This document shows positions 42,133 to 51,219 of a stretch of DNA of 64,000 nt, piece after piece. A program made the position numbers and the translations under genes. The DNA is from Chloroflexi bacterium bin20 (GTDB lineage: Bacteria; Chloroflexota; Anaerolineae; Aggregatilineales; Phototrophicaceae), in contig MPMG01000006.1 of the NCBI GenBank assembly GCA_002238485.1, forward strand, positions 124,001 to 188,000, given 5' to 3'. The notes beneath the pieces are model-generated. The model had not been told where the DNA came from. It made no database searches and was given only the letters and a program-made list of their open reading frames with translations. Each line of letters starts with the position of its first letter. Positions within the stretch are counted from its first letter, which is position 1.

Positions 42133-43050
42133 ATGCGCAAACTCTCGCTGCTCCTCGTCTTGCTGCTCGCTATTGCTGGCGCTGCCTTCGCTCAAGATGC
42201 GCCAAGCATCGCTGTCATGACGCCTTTCCTCGCCCAGCCCGGCACGCAGCTGATGGTCGAAGGTTTTGAAGCCGCCGCCGCCGACAAAGGCTGGCAGGTC
42301 AATGTCATTGATACCAGTGAAGATATCGCCGCCCTGGTCAGCCGCATGGAAGATGTCGCGCTGCAAGGCGTGGATGCCATCGTCATCAATGTCGATCCCA
42401 CGCAGATCGAACCAGGCTTGCAGGCCGCCGCCGATGCCGGCATTCCTGTCTTTGGCCTGGATTCGGGCGCGCATCCGCTGCTGGCCACCAATGTAACCAG
42501 CAATGGCTATACCATGGCCGCCGAGACCGCCACCTATGTGGTCGACCGCCTGAACGGCGCGGGCGATGTGGTGATGTTCATTTTCGAGCCCTATCCGCCC
42601 GTACAAAAGCGCGGCGCAATCGCCCAGGCCATATTTGATAACAGTCCCGATATCAGCATTCTGGACGCCATCACGCCCAGCTTTGACAATGGGCCGCTGG
42701 AAGGCGCGCGCAATGCCATGGAAGCGGTGCTGCTGGCAAATCCTGAAGCGGGCAGCATATCGGCGGTCTGGGCGGCTTGGGACGATCCCGCTCTGGGCGC
42801 GCTGCAAGCCGTCGAAGACGCCGGACGCGCTGACGAAGGCATCGTCATCGTTGGCATAGACGCCACCGACCAGGCTCGTGATGCCATCGCGCGCGGCAGC
42901 AATTTTGAAGCGACTGTCGCGCAAGACTTCAGTGGCATGGCGGCGCGTGTGGCCGACCTGGTCGAGGCGCATCTGGGCGGCATGATGAGCGCGCAGGTCA
43001 ACCACTATGTGCCGGCGCGTCTGGTAACCCAAGCCGACCTGACGGGATAG
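42133..43050 (+). CDS. Ribose-type ABC transporter substrate-binding protein
   Basis: 305 residues with a Sec signal peptide (MRKLSLLLVLLLAIAGAAFA, cleavage before QDAP) and the RbsB/LacI-type two-lobe fold (SIAVMTPFLAQPGTQLMVEG, VDAIVINVDPTQIEPGLQ, IVIVGIDATDQARDAI). It binds a monosaccharide for the ATPase and permease that follow. CTGGAGATTC precedes ATG 42133. It is the first gene of a binding protein-ATPase-permease-kinase operon. Confidence 0.92.
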   Translation: MRKLSLLLVLLLAIAGAAFAQDAPSIAVMTPFLAQPGTQLMVEGFEAAAADKGWQVNVIDTSEDIAALVSRMEDVALQGVDAIVINVDPTQIEPGLQAAADAGIPVFGLDSGAHPLLATNVTSNGYTMAAETATYVVDRLNGAGDVVMFIFEPYPPVQKRGAIAQAIFDNSPDISILDAITPSFDNGPLEGARNAMEAVLLANPEAGSISAVWAAWDDPALGALQAVEDAGRADEGIVIVGIDATDQARDAIARGSNFEATVAQDFSGMAARVADLVEAHLGGMMSAQVNHYVPARLVTQADLTG

Positions 43051-43054
43051 GGGG

Positions 43055-43259
43055 ATTCACCACAGAGGCGCTACGGTCTACCCCCTCGGTCCATCCCGAA
43101 AAGTCGGGGAGAAGGCTGCTGCGAGCCGCCTTCTGTTATGCAGAGTTGTTGTCGGGGCGAGGCGGTGACTCGCCCGCAGCAGCCGATAGTTGGAAGACGG
43201 GCGACCCAATGGCTCGCCCCGACATCGTCCTCTGTGTCCTCGGTGTCTCTGTGGTGGAA
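43055..43259. repeat. Composite B-A/C-B element
   Basis: TTCACCACAGAGG at the left and CTCTGTGGTGGAA at the right are inverted. Between them lie a type A core fragment (43081-43114, CCCGAAAAGTCGGGGAGAAG) and two C palindromes (near 43153 and 43200). It fills the gap between the binding-protein and ATPase genes and ends 6 nt before the ATPase start. Confidence 0.7.
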
Positions 43260-43265
43260 CATCGC

Positions 43266-44873
43266 ATGACCAGCAGCCTGCACATGCAAATCCGCCAGGC
43301 CAGCAAAGCCTATGCGGGCATACCAGCGCTGATTGATGCGGCGCTGGACTTGCATGGCGGCGAGGCGCTGGGGCTGGTCGGTGAAAATGGCGCGGGCAAA
43401 TCCACGCTCATCAAGCTGCTGGCTGGTCTGGAATCGCCCGATTCGCTGGAGTTGCGGCTGAATGGCGGGCGCGTGACGATTCCCGACTCGGCTGCGGCGC
43501 GGCAGCTGGGCTTGCGCTTCATCCATCAGGAATTGGCGATCGTGCCGGCGCTCAACGTGGCAGAGAACCTCTTTCTCAATAACCCGCTGCCCCGCATCGG
43601 CGGCGCTTTCGTAAATCGGGCGGCGCTGTACAGGCTGGCGCGAGAAGCCCTGCGGCGGCTGGGCATCGACCATATCGACCTGCGCCAGCGCGCTTCGCTG
43701 CTCAGCCCGGGCGATGCCATGCTCGTCAAAATAGCCAGCGCATTCGTCGGCGCGGATGAACAGAAGCAGCCGCTCATCTATATCATGGACGAGCCGACAG
43801 CCGCGTTGAATCAAGCCGAAGCCCAACTGCTCTACGCGGTCATTGAGCGCTTGCGGGCGCGCGGCTGCGCCCTGCTGGTGGTGACACACCGCCTGCACGA
43901 GATCTTTCGCATTGCCCAGCGCGTGACAGTCATGCGCGATGGCATGGTGGTCAACACGCATCAAATCGCTGAGACAAGCGCCGGCGAACTCATCCACGAG
44001 ATGACAGGCTCGAGCGCCGCCCATCAGCCGCAGAGTGGCGAATCGCGTGTAGGCGAAGCGCTGCCTCCTCCGCACCAGCCGATAGATGCCACAAGCGCAA
44101 TGCCTCCCTCCGACTTTTCGGGGCGACCGAGGGGGGTCACAAACGCCCGACCTCTGCTGCGCGTGCGCGACCTGCAGACCGATGCGTTGACTGCGACCAG
44201 TTTTCATTTGCGCGCGGGCGAGATCGTCGGTGTGGCTGGCTTGGCGGGGGCGGGCAGATCGCAGCTGCTGCAGGCGCTGATGGGCATCGACAAGCTGCGG
44301 GCTGGCACGATCGAGCTGGGCGGCGAGGCTTTGCGCAATCCCGCGCCGGCAGTGTGCTGGGGACGTGGCATGGCCTACTTGCCCGAAGAGCGGCGTTCGC
44401 AAGGGCTGCTGCTGGGCGGGCGCATCAGCCACAATATGACGCTGCCGCATCTGGGTCGCTTCCGCCGTTGGCTGGCATTGATCGACCGACGCGCAGAAAA
44501 CCTGCGCAGCCAGCAGTTGAGCCGCTCGGTGCAGCTGCGCGCCACGGGTATCCAGCAACGTCTGCGAGAGCTTTCCGGCGGCAACCAGCAGAAAGTCATG
44601 TTTGCGCGGGCGATCTTGGCGAAGCCGCGACTGGTCTTGCTCGACGAACCGACTCGCGGCGTCGATGTGAGCGCAAAACGCGATATCTATCGTCTCATCC
44701 GCGAGCTGGCGGCGGGCGGCGCAGGCATCCTGCTGGTGTCTTCGGAACTGGACGAGCTGCTGGCGCTGTGCGGACGCATCCTGATCATGCGCGACAGGCG
44801 GCTTGTCGGCGAGGCGTCCACAGCAGATCTGGACGAGCGCGCCCTGCTGTCGCTTATGTTTGCCGGGACATAG
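43266..44873 (+). CDS. Ribose-type ABC transporter ATP-binding protein with repeat-derived linker
   Basis: 535 residues with two ABC domains, as in RbsA. The first has Walker A GENGAGKST and MDEPTAAL; the second has the usual degenerate P-loop GLAGAGRSQL and intact signature LSGGNQQKV, then LLDEPTRGVD. Residues about 256-292 (SGESRVGEALPPPHQP...PPSDFSGRPRG) between the domains are encoded by a degenerate type A repeat read in frame. It powers sugar import with the permease that follows. ATG 43266 is used because upstream codons lie in the composite repeat. Confidence 0.92.
   Translation: MTSSLHMQIRQASKAYAGIPALIDAALDLHGGEALGLVGENGAGKSTLIKLLAGLESPDSLELRLNGGRVTIPDSAAARQLGLRFIHQELAIVPALNVAENLFLNNPLPRIGGAFVNRAALYRLAREALRRLGIDHIDLRQRASLLSPGDAMLVKIASAFVGADEQKQPLIYIMDEPTAALNQAEAQLLYAVIERLRARGCALLVVTHRLHEIFRIAQRVTVMRDGMVVNTHQIAETSAGELIHEMTGSSAAHQPQSGESRVGEALPPPHQPIDATSAMPPSDFSGRPRGVTNARPLLRVRDLQTDALTATSFHLRAGEIVGVAGLAGAGRSQLLQALMGIDKLRAGTIELGGEALRNPAPAVCWGRGMAYLPEERRSQGLLLGGRISHNMTLPHLGRFRRWLALIDRRAENLRSQQLSRSVQLRATGIQQRLRELSGGNQQKVMFARAILAKPRLVLLDEPTRGVDVSAKRDIYRLIRELAAGGAGILLVSSELDELLALCGRILIMRDRRLVGEASTADLDERALLSLMFAGT
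44033..44141. repeat. Type A element relic inside the ATPase gene
   Basis: GAGTGGCGAATCGCGTGTA at 44033 matches the left part of copy 1 (GAGTGGCGAATTCCGTGTAT), and GCCTCCCTCCGACTTTTCGG followed by GGCGACCGAGGGGGGTC at 44102-44138 matches the core of copies 1 and 3. The right terminal repeat is lost. The reading frame is kept open through it. Confidence 0.7.
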
Positions 44874-44896
44874 AGGTAGTTAGAGGGCGCAGCCAG

Positions 44897-45973
44897 ATGC
44901 GCTACAATCCGGCGCACATTTGGCAGCCCTATCGACCGACCGTAACAGGATACGCCTTGCCACAACGTTCACATCTGTCTTCTTTCTTGCGCCGTTATGG
45001 CACGTTGATCGGCTTCATGGCGATCGTGCTCTTCTTTTGGACGCAGCGTCCGCAGACTTTCATGACCCTGCCCAACTGGGTCAATATCACTCGCCAGATG
45101 AGCATTTTGGGCGTGGTGGCTTTCACCATGACCATCGTGATGGTGACAGGAGACTTCGATCTCAGCGTAGGCGCGATGGCCAGCCTGGTTGGGATCGTGG
45201 CGGGCAGCGCTTTTCAAAACGGCGGGGGCCTGGGGCAAGCGGTCGCGCTGGCCTTGCTGGTAGGCGTGGCGGGCGGCGCGCTGAACGGGCTGCTGGTGGC
45301 GGGCCTGGGCATCTCGGCATTTGTGGCGACCCTGGGCACGTTGACGGTCTTTCGGGGACTGGCGCTGTATACCAGTGGCGGCGCGTCAATTTATGGTCGC
45401 GTGATCCCCGCCGAGTTTTCCAGTTTCGGGCGCGGAGCGATCGTCATTGGCGAGCTGCGCATCCCCAACTTGACGCTGCTGGCGGCGCTGGCGCTGGCCT
45501 TGGTCTTCGTCATTCTGCGCTTCACGATTGTCGGGCGACGCTTGTATGCCATCGGCGGCAATCGGGAAGCGGCGCGTTTTGGCGGCATCCGCATCGCCCG
45601 GCTGCGCATGTTGAGCTTTGTCATCAGCGGTTTGGGCGCGGCTGTCGCGGGTTTGATGCTCTTCAGCCGCCTCTCGACTGCCCATCCAACCCAGGGCGAA
45701 GGCTTGATGCTGCAAGCGATCGCGGCGGTCTTCCTGGGCATGACCATGAACGAAGAAGCGCAGCCCAATGTGCTGGGTACATTGGTCGGCGTGCTGATTT
45801 TAGGCGTGCTGGCCAACGGATTGACGCAGATGCAGATCGACACCTACATCCAGCAGATATTGACCGGCGTCATCATCATCCTGGCGGTTACATTGAGCAG
45901 CTTGTCGCAGCAGGGTCTGCGCGCGCCGGAGTGGCTGCGGCGTCTGCTGCCAGAGCGGGGCGAAGCGGCATGA
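44897..45973 (+). CDS. Ribose-type ABC transporter permease
   Basis: About 358 residues, RbsC family, with eight or more membrane segments, FTMTIVMVTGDFDLSVGAM (the diagnostic VTGGxDLSVG variant) and LYAIGGNREAARFGGI. The start is uncertain: ATG 44897 overlaps a TACAAT -10-like box (ATGCGCTACAAT) and has a weak ribosome binding site, while a TTG at 44957 has CAGGATACG before it. The gene lies 23 nt after the ATPase and overlaps the kinase by ATGA. Confidence 0.92.
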   Translation: MRYNPAHIWQPYRPTVTGYALPQRSHLSSFLRRYGTLIGFMAIVLFFWTQRPQTFMTLPNWVNITRQMSILGVVAFTMTIVMVTGDFDLSVGAMASLVGIVAGSAFQNGGGLGQAVALALLVGVAGGALNGLLVAGLGISAFVATLGTLTVFRGLALYTSGGASIYGRVIPAEFSSFGRGAIVIGELRIPNLTLLAALALALVFVILRFTIVGRRLYAIGGNREAARFGGIRIARLRMLSFVISGLGAAVAGLMLFSRLSTAHPTQGEGLMLQAIAAVFLGMTMNEEAQPNVLGTLVGVLILGVLANGLTQMQIDTYIQQILTGVIIILAVTLSSLSQQGLRAPEWLRRLLPERGEAA

Positions 45974-47430
45974 ACGCGCCCTGGCTGGTTTTTGATATCG
46001 GCACGGGCAGCGCCAAAGCCGCGCTCATCCACAACAGCCGCGTCCTCGCTGCGGCCAGCGCCGCCTACCCGACCGCGCATGGCGCAGGCGGCGTCGTCGA
46101 GCAGGATGCCGAGCAGTGGTGGGGGGCGATGCGCAACTGCTGTCGGGATTTGTCGCCGCGGCAGTTGGCTGGCATCGCGCTGACCGGGCAGATGCAAGAT
46201 GTCGTGCTGCTGGATGAAAGCGGGCACAGCGTCCGCCCAGTCATCTTGTACAGCGATACGCGCGCCCGCGCCGAAATTGAACAGATTCATACGTTGGTCA
46301 GCCAAGCCGAGCTGACCAGCCTGACCGGCACACAGCAAAATGCCGGCAGCCTGCTGGCAAAATTGCGCTGGCTGTGGCGGCACGAACGACAAAGCATCCT
46401 GCGCGCCAAGCATCTGCTGCTGGGCGGGGCAGACGCCATCGCCGCGCGCCTGTGTGGCAGCCGAGCATCCGACAGCACCACTGCTTCCACGACGGGATTA
46501 TGGCAACTGGCGACGGGCAAATTGCTGGACGCGTCGACATGGCACAGGCTGGAGCTGGGCTGGGCGCTGCCATTGCTGCCGCGGGTCGTGCCGGGCGGCG
46601 TGCAAGTGGGTGTGCTGGGGGCTGTGGCGGCGCGGGAATTGGGCTTGCCAGCGGGAACGCCTGTGCATTTGGGCCCGGGCGATGCCGGGGCAGCCACCAT
46701 CGGCGCGGGCTGTGGCGAGGTCGGTCCTGCCTATGCCTATGTCGGCAGCAGCGGTTGGGTGGGCTTCAGCGCGCAGGAAATCGGCGCTGCGGCGGCTGGC
46801 GTGATGAGCCTGGCGCATCCGCGGCGCGGGCATTTCATCCAGGTCGTGCCCATGATGACGGGCGCCGGCAACCTCAGCTGGCTGCGCGATCTCTTTGAAA
46901 GCGAAGACTATGCAAAAATCATCGCGCAGGCAGTCGCATGTCAGCCGGGCAAACTGGTCTTTTTGCCCTATCTGCAAGGCGAACGCGCGCCTTTCAACGA
47001 TCCGCTGGCGCGCGGCGCATTCGTGGGCCTCGCTGCCGATACCGGGCGTCCGCAGCTGTATCGGGCTGTGCTGGAAGGCATGATCTTCGCGTATCGTCAC
47101 ACGCTGTCGGCGCTTTCGCCACAATTGCCCGCGCAGCTGACGTTGATCGGTGGCGGGGCGCGCAACGACAGCTTGAACCAGCTTTTCGCCGATATTCTGG
47201 GCCTGCCCGTGCATCTGCCGCCAGACGCAGAAAATGCCGGTTTACAGGGCGCATTACGAGCGGCGCAGGTTGCGCAAGGCACAGCCAGCAGTTTTGCGAT
47301 CGCGCCAGCGCCACAAACGCGCATCTTGCAGCCACAGACGCAGCACAACCAGCATTATGCGCAGCAGTACCAGCATTATTTGGCGGCATATCAGGCTTTG
47401 AAGCCCTTGTTTGCGCAGATGGGCGGGTGA
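45970..47430 (+). CDS. FGGY-family carbohydrate kinase (xylulokinase-like)
   Basis: 486 residues: N-terminal DIGTGSAKAAL phosphate motif, GIALTGQMQDVVLLD, the ATP-site GPGDAGAATIGAG, YLQGERAPFNDPLARG and TLIGGGARND. The GQMQ/GERAPF pattern is that of xylulokinases and related sugar kinases. It phosphorylates the sugar brought in by the ABC transporter encoded upstream, so the whole operon is a capture-and-phosphorylate unit. ATG 45970 overlaps the permease stop. The 150-nt stretch after it holds only a weak type A-like G-rich remnant. Confidence 0.92.
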   Translation: MNAPWLVFDIGTGSAKAALIHNSRVLAAASAAYPTAHGAGGVVEQDAEQWWGAMRNCCRDLSPRQLAGIALTGQMQDVVLLDESGHSVRPVILYSDTRARAEIEQIHTLVSQAELTSLTGTQQNAGSLLAKLRWLWRHERQSILRAKHLLLGGADAIAARLCGSRASDSTTASTTGLWQLATGKLLDASTWHRLELGWALPLLPRVVPGGVQVGVLGAVAARELGLPAGTPVHLGPGDAGAATIGAGCGEVGPAYAYVGSSGWVGFSAQEIGAAAAGVMSLAHPRRGHFIQVVPMMTGAGNLSWLRDLFESEDYAKIIAQAVACQPGKLVFLPYLQGERAPFNDPLARGAFVGLAADTGRPQLYRAVLEGMIFAYRHTLSALSPQLPAQLTLIGGGARNDSLNQLFADILGLPVHLPPDAENAGLQGALRAAQVAQGTASSFAIAPAPQTRILQPQTQHNQHYAQQYQHYLAAYQALKPLFAQMGG

Positions 47431-47580
47431 TTCTTGAGGTTACCCAACGCCGCCTGGTCTTCCCCATCGCCCCACACACAAATTGACGGGACTGTTTAGG
47501 GCGAGATCTTGCCTCATCACGGGAAGTTGCCTGTCGGAGGGGGCGTCTGACTGACTCGCGTTATGCGAACCCACTCCCTG

Positions 47581-48648
47581 TCACAGCGCAATCCAACGCC
47601 GCTGATGGCTGCTGCTGCGGATGGCATCCATAGCGCGCTGGCAGGCGTGGCCGTCGGCAAATGTCGCGCCCCAACCGAGCGACCTGCCTTCGCGAATAGC
47701 CGCTGTCAACTCTTGCATTAACGCCACGAATGACACATTCCAGATGCCTTTGCCGATGCCTGGAAGCTCGGCATTGGGGTCTGACTGGCTGATATCGGCG
47801 AAGTCTTCTCCCGCCCGCGCCAGCAGCAGCTTCTCATCGCTGTCGGCCAGCATGATGCTGCCTTCGCTACCGGATATGCGCACCTGGTTGGGAAATCCGT
47901 GACGCGCCGCGCTGCTGACAAAAACCGAACACAACGCGCCCGACTGCATCTCGGCGGTGAAGCTGAATTGGTCATCGGCGCTGGCTTGCCAGGCTGCGCC
48001 GCTTTGTCGATCAATGCGCGCCGGCGCCATCGTGGCGATCTGCCCGCTGATTGCGCCGATATCGCCCAGCCAAAAGCGCAGCAAGTCGATCTGATGCGAT
48101 CCGTTTGCGCCCAGCCGGCCGCCGCCCATCGCTGCGCTCGACCACCAATCGCCCGCTGGACGCGAAGCCGGGTCGCCCCAGGATGCAGAAATGCCCGTGA
48201 TATGGCTATGCCGCACCGTGCCGATCGCGCCAGTTTCGATCAAATCTTTGATCTTGCGGCGGTTGGGATTAAAGCGCAACTCGTGCCCGATGATGTGCAG
48301 CTTGCCAGCCGATTCGGCTGTTGCCAACATCTGCGCCGATTCAGCCTGGTTCATGGCCATGGGTTTCTCGCAGAGCACATGCGCGCCCGCCTGCAGCGCC
48401 GCCAAGGTCATTGGCGCGTGATGTACGGTTGGCGTGGCAATGCACACCAGGTCGAGCTCGTGCGCGTCCAGCATGCGCCGCCAGTCGTCATAAGCCTGCG
48501 GGATGCCGAATGCCGCCGCGGCTGCCTGCGCGCTTTCCAGGCGATTGCTGGCGATGGCGACAAGATCAACATCGTCAATCAGGCGCAGGGCGGGCAGGTA
48601 GGCCTCCCGCGCGAAGCTTGCCCCGATGGCGCCGACGCGTATGGTCAT
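47581..48648 (-). CDS. Gfo/Idh/MocA family oxidoreductase
   Basis: 355 residues: Rossmann motif RVGAIGASF, catalytic-loop EKP (HVLCEKPMAMN), and the C-terminal GGRLGANGSHQIDLLRFWLG, whose Asp and His match the active site region. It oxidises or epimerises sugars or inositol with tightly bound NAD(P). AAAAGGAAGC precedes ATG 48648; reading further upstream would enter the next gene. It lies 43 nt after the FAD oxidoreductase gene on the same strand, so they are likely co-transcribed. Confidence 0.92.
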   Translation of the reverse strand: MTIRVGAIGASFAREAYLPALRLIDDVDLVAIASNRLESAQAAAAAFGIPQAYDDWRRMLDAHELDLVCIATPTVHHAPMTLAALQAGAHVLCEKPMAMNQAESAQMLATAESAGKLHIIGHELRFNPNRRKIKDLIETGAIGTVRHSHITGISASWGDPASRPAGDWWSSAAMGGGRLGANGSHQIDLLRFWLGDIGAISGQIATMAPARIDRQSGAAWQASADDQFSFTAEMQSGALCSVFVSSAARHGFPNQVRISGSEGSIMLADSDEKLLLARAGEDFADISQSDPNAELPGIGKGIWNVSFVALMQELTAAIREGRSLGWGATFADGHACQRAMDAIRSSSHQRRWIAL

Positions 48649-48691
48649 GATTGCTTCCTTTTCTATTCCATTTGCCCAGACGATACGAATA

Positions 48692-50308
48692 TCAGCGCGC
48701 AACTCGCCGCGCATAGGCGGGCCATTCCAGCGGCACACCCAGCTGCGTCGATAACAGATGCTGGAAGTCGCGCAGATGCGAGCGAATAGTGCCCACTTGT
48801 CGCGGCGCCAGCCCTTTGTCCAGGCAGAAGCTCGCCAGCGCCCCAGCCGCCTCGCCGATATTCCATTCCACCGGATGCAGCCGATAGCAACCATTGGTGA
48901 TATGGGTTACGCCCAGATTCTTGCATGCCGGCAGCAGATTCTCCACCCGCTGGGGCAATAGCGCGCCCAGGGGAATCTGGAATGGATAGCTGCTGATGTC
49001 AATGTAGCTGCGCAAGCCGCTGCTGGGGTGCAGGTCGATGCGGTAGCTGCCGATGCCCACGCTGTCGGCGAATTGCTCGGCAGTGGTCAAGTCGCCGCGC
49101 TGCACTACGCCGACATGGCTTTCGCAGACGGTGAACTCAGCCTGGATGCGCCGCGATTCGCGCACATAGGCGGCCTTCGCCAAGCCGTCTGTCGTCCCGA
49201 CAACATCGTGCCGCAGCCGCAAGCCCGGATAGCCATAGCCCCCGCCTTTGTGACGCGGCGCTTCTGTCTGCATCCAATACAACAGCGAATAACTCAGCTG
49301 GCGGCATTCGTGCAAGGCCTGCGTTTCGTCGGCTTCGCTGACGCCCAGCAGCGGCTTCAGCCAATAATCGATATGCGGCCAGTTGACCAGTGTGATATCG
49401 CTTGGGAATGCGCCGGGCAAGAAGTGCTCTTTGTACAAGATGCGCCGATAATGCCAGAAGTCGCCTGGCGAACCGCCAAATCCGCGCGTCGGCGGACGAT
49501 CGCTATGAAAGATGCCGCGCTTGCGCGTCTCCAGCGTCATCGGATGCACATCTTGCCAGCCCAGCTGCTTGCCGGGCCAGAAGTCGGCTTGGTACTCGCG
49601 CCAAAAGTCATAATCGGCTGGCTTGTCGATCGTGTGGTCTTCGCCGGGCAAGTGATCGATGGCAAAACACCAGCTGAATGCTTGCTGATCCAGCGGCTGG
49701 GGATCGCCTTCCAGCGCGTGCAGTTCGCCCGTTTGCGCCTGGCTTTCCGCGCCGATGACAAACTCGACATTTGCCAGCTCCAGCAGATCGCCGAGCTCGG
49801 TGGCGTCCAGGATATAGGGCGCGCTGACCACAAGCTGGTCGCCTGTGCGCCTGTCTTGCAGGGTCACCGCCAGCACCCGATCGCCATCGGTCTCGGCTGC
49901 CACCGGCACATGCTGCAGCAAGATGTCCAGTTGCTGGCTGCTGCGGTAGGGAGCAAGCATGCCTTCAATAACTGCCAGTGCGGCGCGTGGTTCGTGGCAG
50001 AGCCGGCTGACACTGCCCTGCCCGGGATTAAAATTGATGATGCGGCGCGCGGCTTCGGTCAAAGGATAATTGCGCCGGTAATAGTCGCGCACGCCTTCGG
50101 CAAAGCGCATGTACGAGGCAGTCGCTCCGCATTGCTCGACCCAGGGATTTTCATCGGGCGGGACAGCTTGCGCAGTCAGTTGGCCGCCGATCCAGTCTGT
50201 TTCTTCGCTCATGATGACCGACTTGCCCATGCGCAGGGCAGCCAACGCCGCTCCTATCGCGCCAGTGCCACCGCCTACTACAAGAATGTCGCATTGCCGA
50301 TCTTTCAT
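48692..50308 (-). CDS. FAD-dependent oxidoreductase (FAD_oxidored, PF12831-like)
   Basis: 538 residues with an N-terminal FAD motif (CDILVVGGGTGAIGAALAA), the family hallmark EETDWIGGQLTAQAVPPDE, and a C-terminal LLPACKNLGVTHITNGCYRL plus VEWNIGEAAGALASF. PF12831 members are common in polysaccharide-degrading bacteria and poorly characterised. No signal peptide is present. It leads a pair with the Gfo/Idh gene and is divergent from the P-loop protein gene at 50437. Confidence 0.88.
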   Translation of the reverse strand: MKDRQCDILVVGGGTGAIGAALAALRMGKSVIMSEETDWIGGQLTAQAVPPDENPWVEQCGATASYMRFAEGVRDYYRRNYPLTEAARRIINFNPGQGSVSRLCHEPRAALAVIEGMLAPYRSSQQLDILLQHVPVAAETDGDRVLAVTLQDRRTGDQLVVSAPYILDATELGDLLELANVEFVIGAESQAQTGELHALEGDPQPLDQQAFSWCFAIDHLPGEDHTIDKPADYDFWREYQADFWPGKQLGWQDVHPMTLETRKRGIFHSDRPPTRGFGGSPGDFWHYRRILYKEHFLPGAFPSDITLVNWPHIDYWLKPLLGVSEADETQALHECRQLSYSLLYWMQTEAPRHKGGGYGYPGLRLRHDVVGTTDGLAKAAYVRESRRIQAEFTVCESHVGVVQRGDLTTAEQFADSVGIGSYRIDLHPSSGLRSYIDISSYPFQIPLGALLPQRVENLLPACKNLGVTHITNGCYRLHPVEWNIGEAAGALASFCLDKGLAPRQVGTIRSHLRDFQHLLSTQLGVPLEWPAYARRVAR

Positions 50309-50436
50309 GGTCCGAGTCCATTATCGCCAACCAAGTCATGCCAGCGCGGCTATTGTAACCGTAATTGAGCTGCGCTGGCTGCGCGCGGAATCGGAGAAGA
50401 CGCCGCGAATTGAAAGCGCGCCACCCTACAGGTATC

Positions 50437-51219
50437 ATGGACAGCATGACTCCCCACGACCATTACATTCGCCAGGTTATGCCAGGCTTGGACAGTTGCC
50501 CGCTGCAGCGCTATCCCGCCATAAGCCTCTTGCCGCGCGCCGACAACCGGCCACTGGGCGATTGCGCGCTGTTGATGCTGGTCGGATTGACTGGCTGCGG
50601 CAAGTCGACCACCCTGGCGCAGCTTGACGGTGGCGGCATGCCTTCTCGCCGCGAAGTCGCAGACTGCATCGCCATTCCCTATGCTCAGGCCCTGGCTGGC
50701 GAAGCTCTGCTGCCTGTGCAAGATCGCGCGCGCCGATTTAAATACACGCGCCGATTTGCCCAGGCTGTGCCCGGAGGAATGGCTGCGGCTTTCTCGTGGC
50801 TGTGGCTGCACAACGATGCGCAGAAACCGCTGTTGACCGAGGGCATCCGTGGCGATGCAGAGCTGCACTTCGCCTTGGGCTGCTTCCCGCGCTGGCGGGT
50901 CGTCGAGCTGGCGCTGCCGCCTCTGCATCGTCTGCGGCGTCTCAGCGGACGGCAGGACGAGTTCGACCAGGTAGAAGAAGCCGCCGATCTGCGCTTTTTG
51001 CCGCGTGAATTGCGGGACGAAGCGCGCACACTGCTTGTCAGAGGCGAGATCAACCAGCGGGCGCTGGCCATCGTGCGGGCAGAAGCGCAGAATTATGGCT
51101 TGAACCCTTTCGCCGCTGGGCAAGACTATTCCAATTATCAGCGACTGGATGTGGCGCGCATGACACCAAAAGCCGTCACGGAAGCCGTGCGTGATTTGCT
51201 GGCCTTGCCATGCCCGTGA
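50437..51219 (+). CDS. P-loop protein of unknown function
   Basis: 260 residues with a clear Walker A (GLTGCGKSTT, 50-59). The rest (PSRREVADCIAIPYAQALAG, RGDAELHFALGCFPRWRVVE, LRFLPRELRDEARTLLVRGE) is unlike common kinases. It is probably a small-molecule kinase or NTPase. It overlaps the dipeptide epimerase gene by 10 nt, so the two are tightly coupled. ATG 50437 or ATG 50446 can serve as start. Confidence 0.7.
   Translation: MDSMTPHDHYIRQVMPGLDSCPLQRYPAISLLPRADNRPLGDCALLMLVGLTGCGKSTTLAQLDGGGMPSRREVADCIAIPYAQALAGEALLPVQDRARRFKYTRRFAQAVPGGMAAAFSWLWLHNDAQKPLLTEGIRGDAELHFALGCFPRWRVVELALPPLHRLRRLSGRQDEFDQVEEAADLRFLPRELRDEARTLLVRGEINQRALAIVRAEAQNYGLNPFAAGQDYSNYQRLDVARMTPKAVTEAVRDLLALPCP

Noticed and set aside
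43071-44558. 495-codon minus-strand reading frame opposite the ribose-type ATPase
   Set aside because: An antisense shadow of a gene with complete ABC motifs.
44920-47430. 836-codon plus-strand reading frame across the permease and kinase genes
   Set aside because: Its C-terminal part is the kinase in the correct frame, but the N-terminal 350 codons are an out-of-frame reading of the permease. The kinase start at ATG 45970 explains the data.
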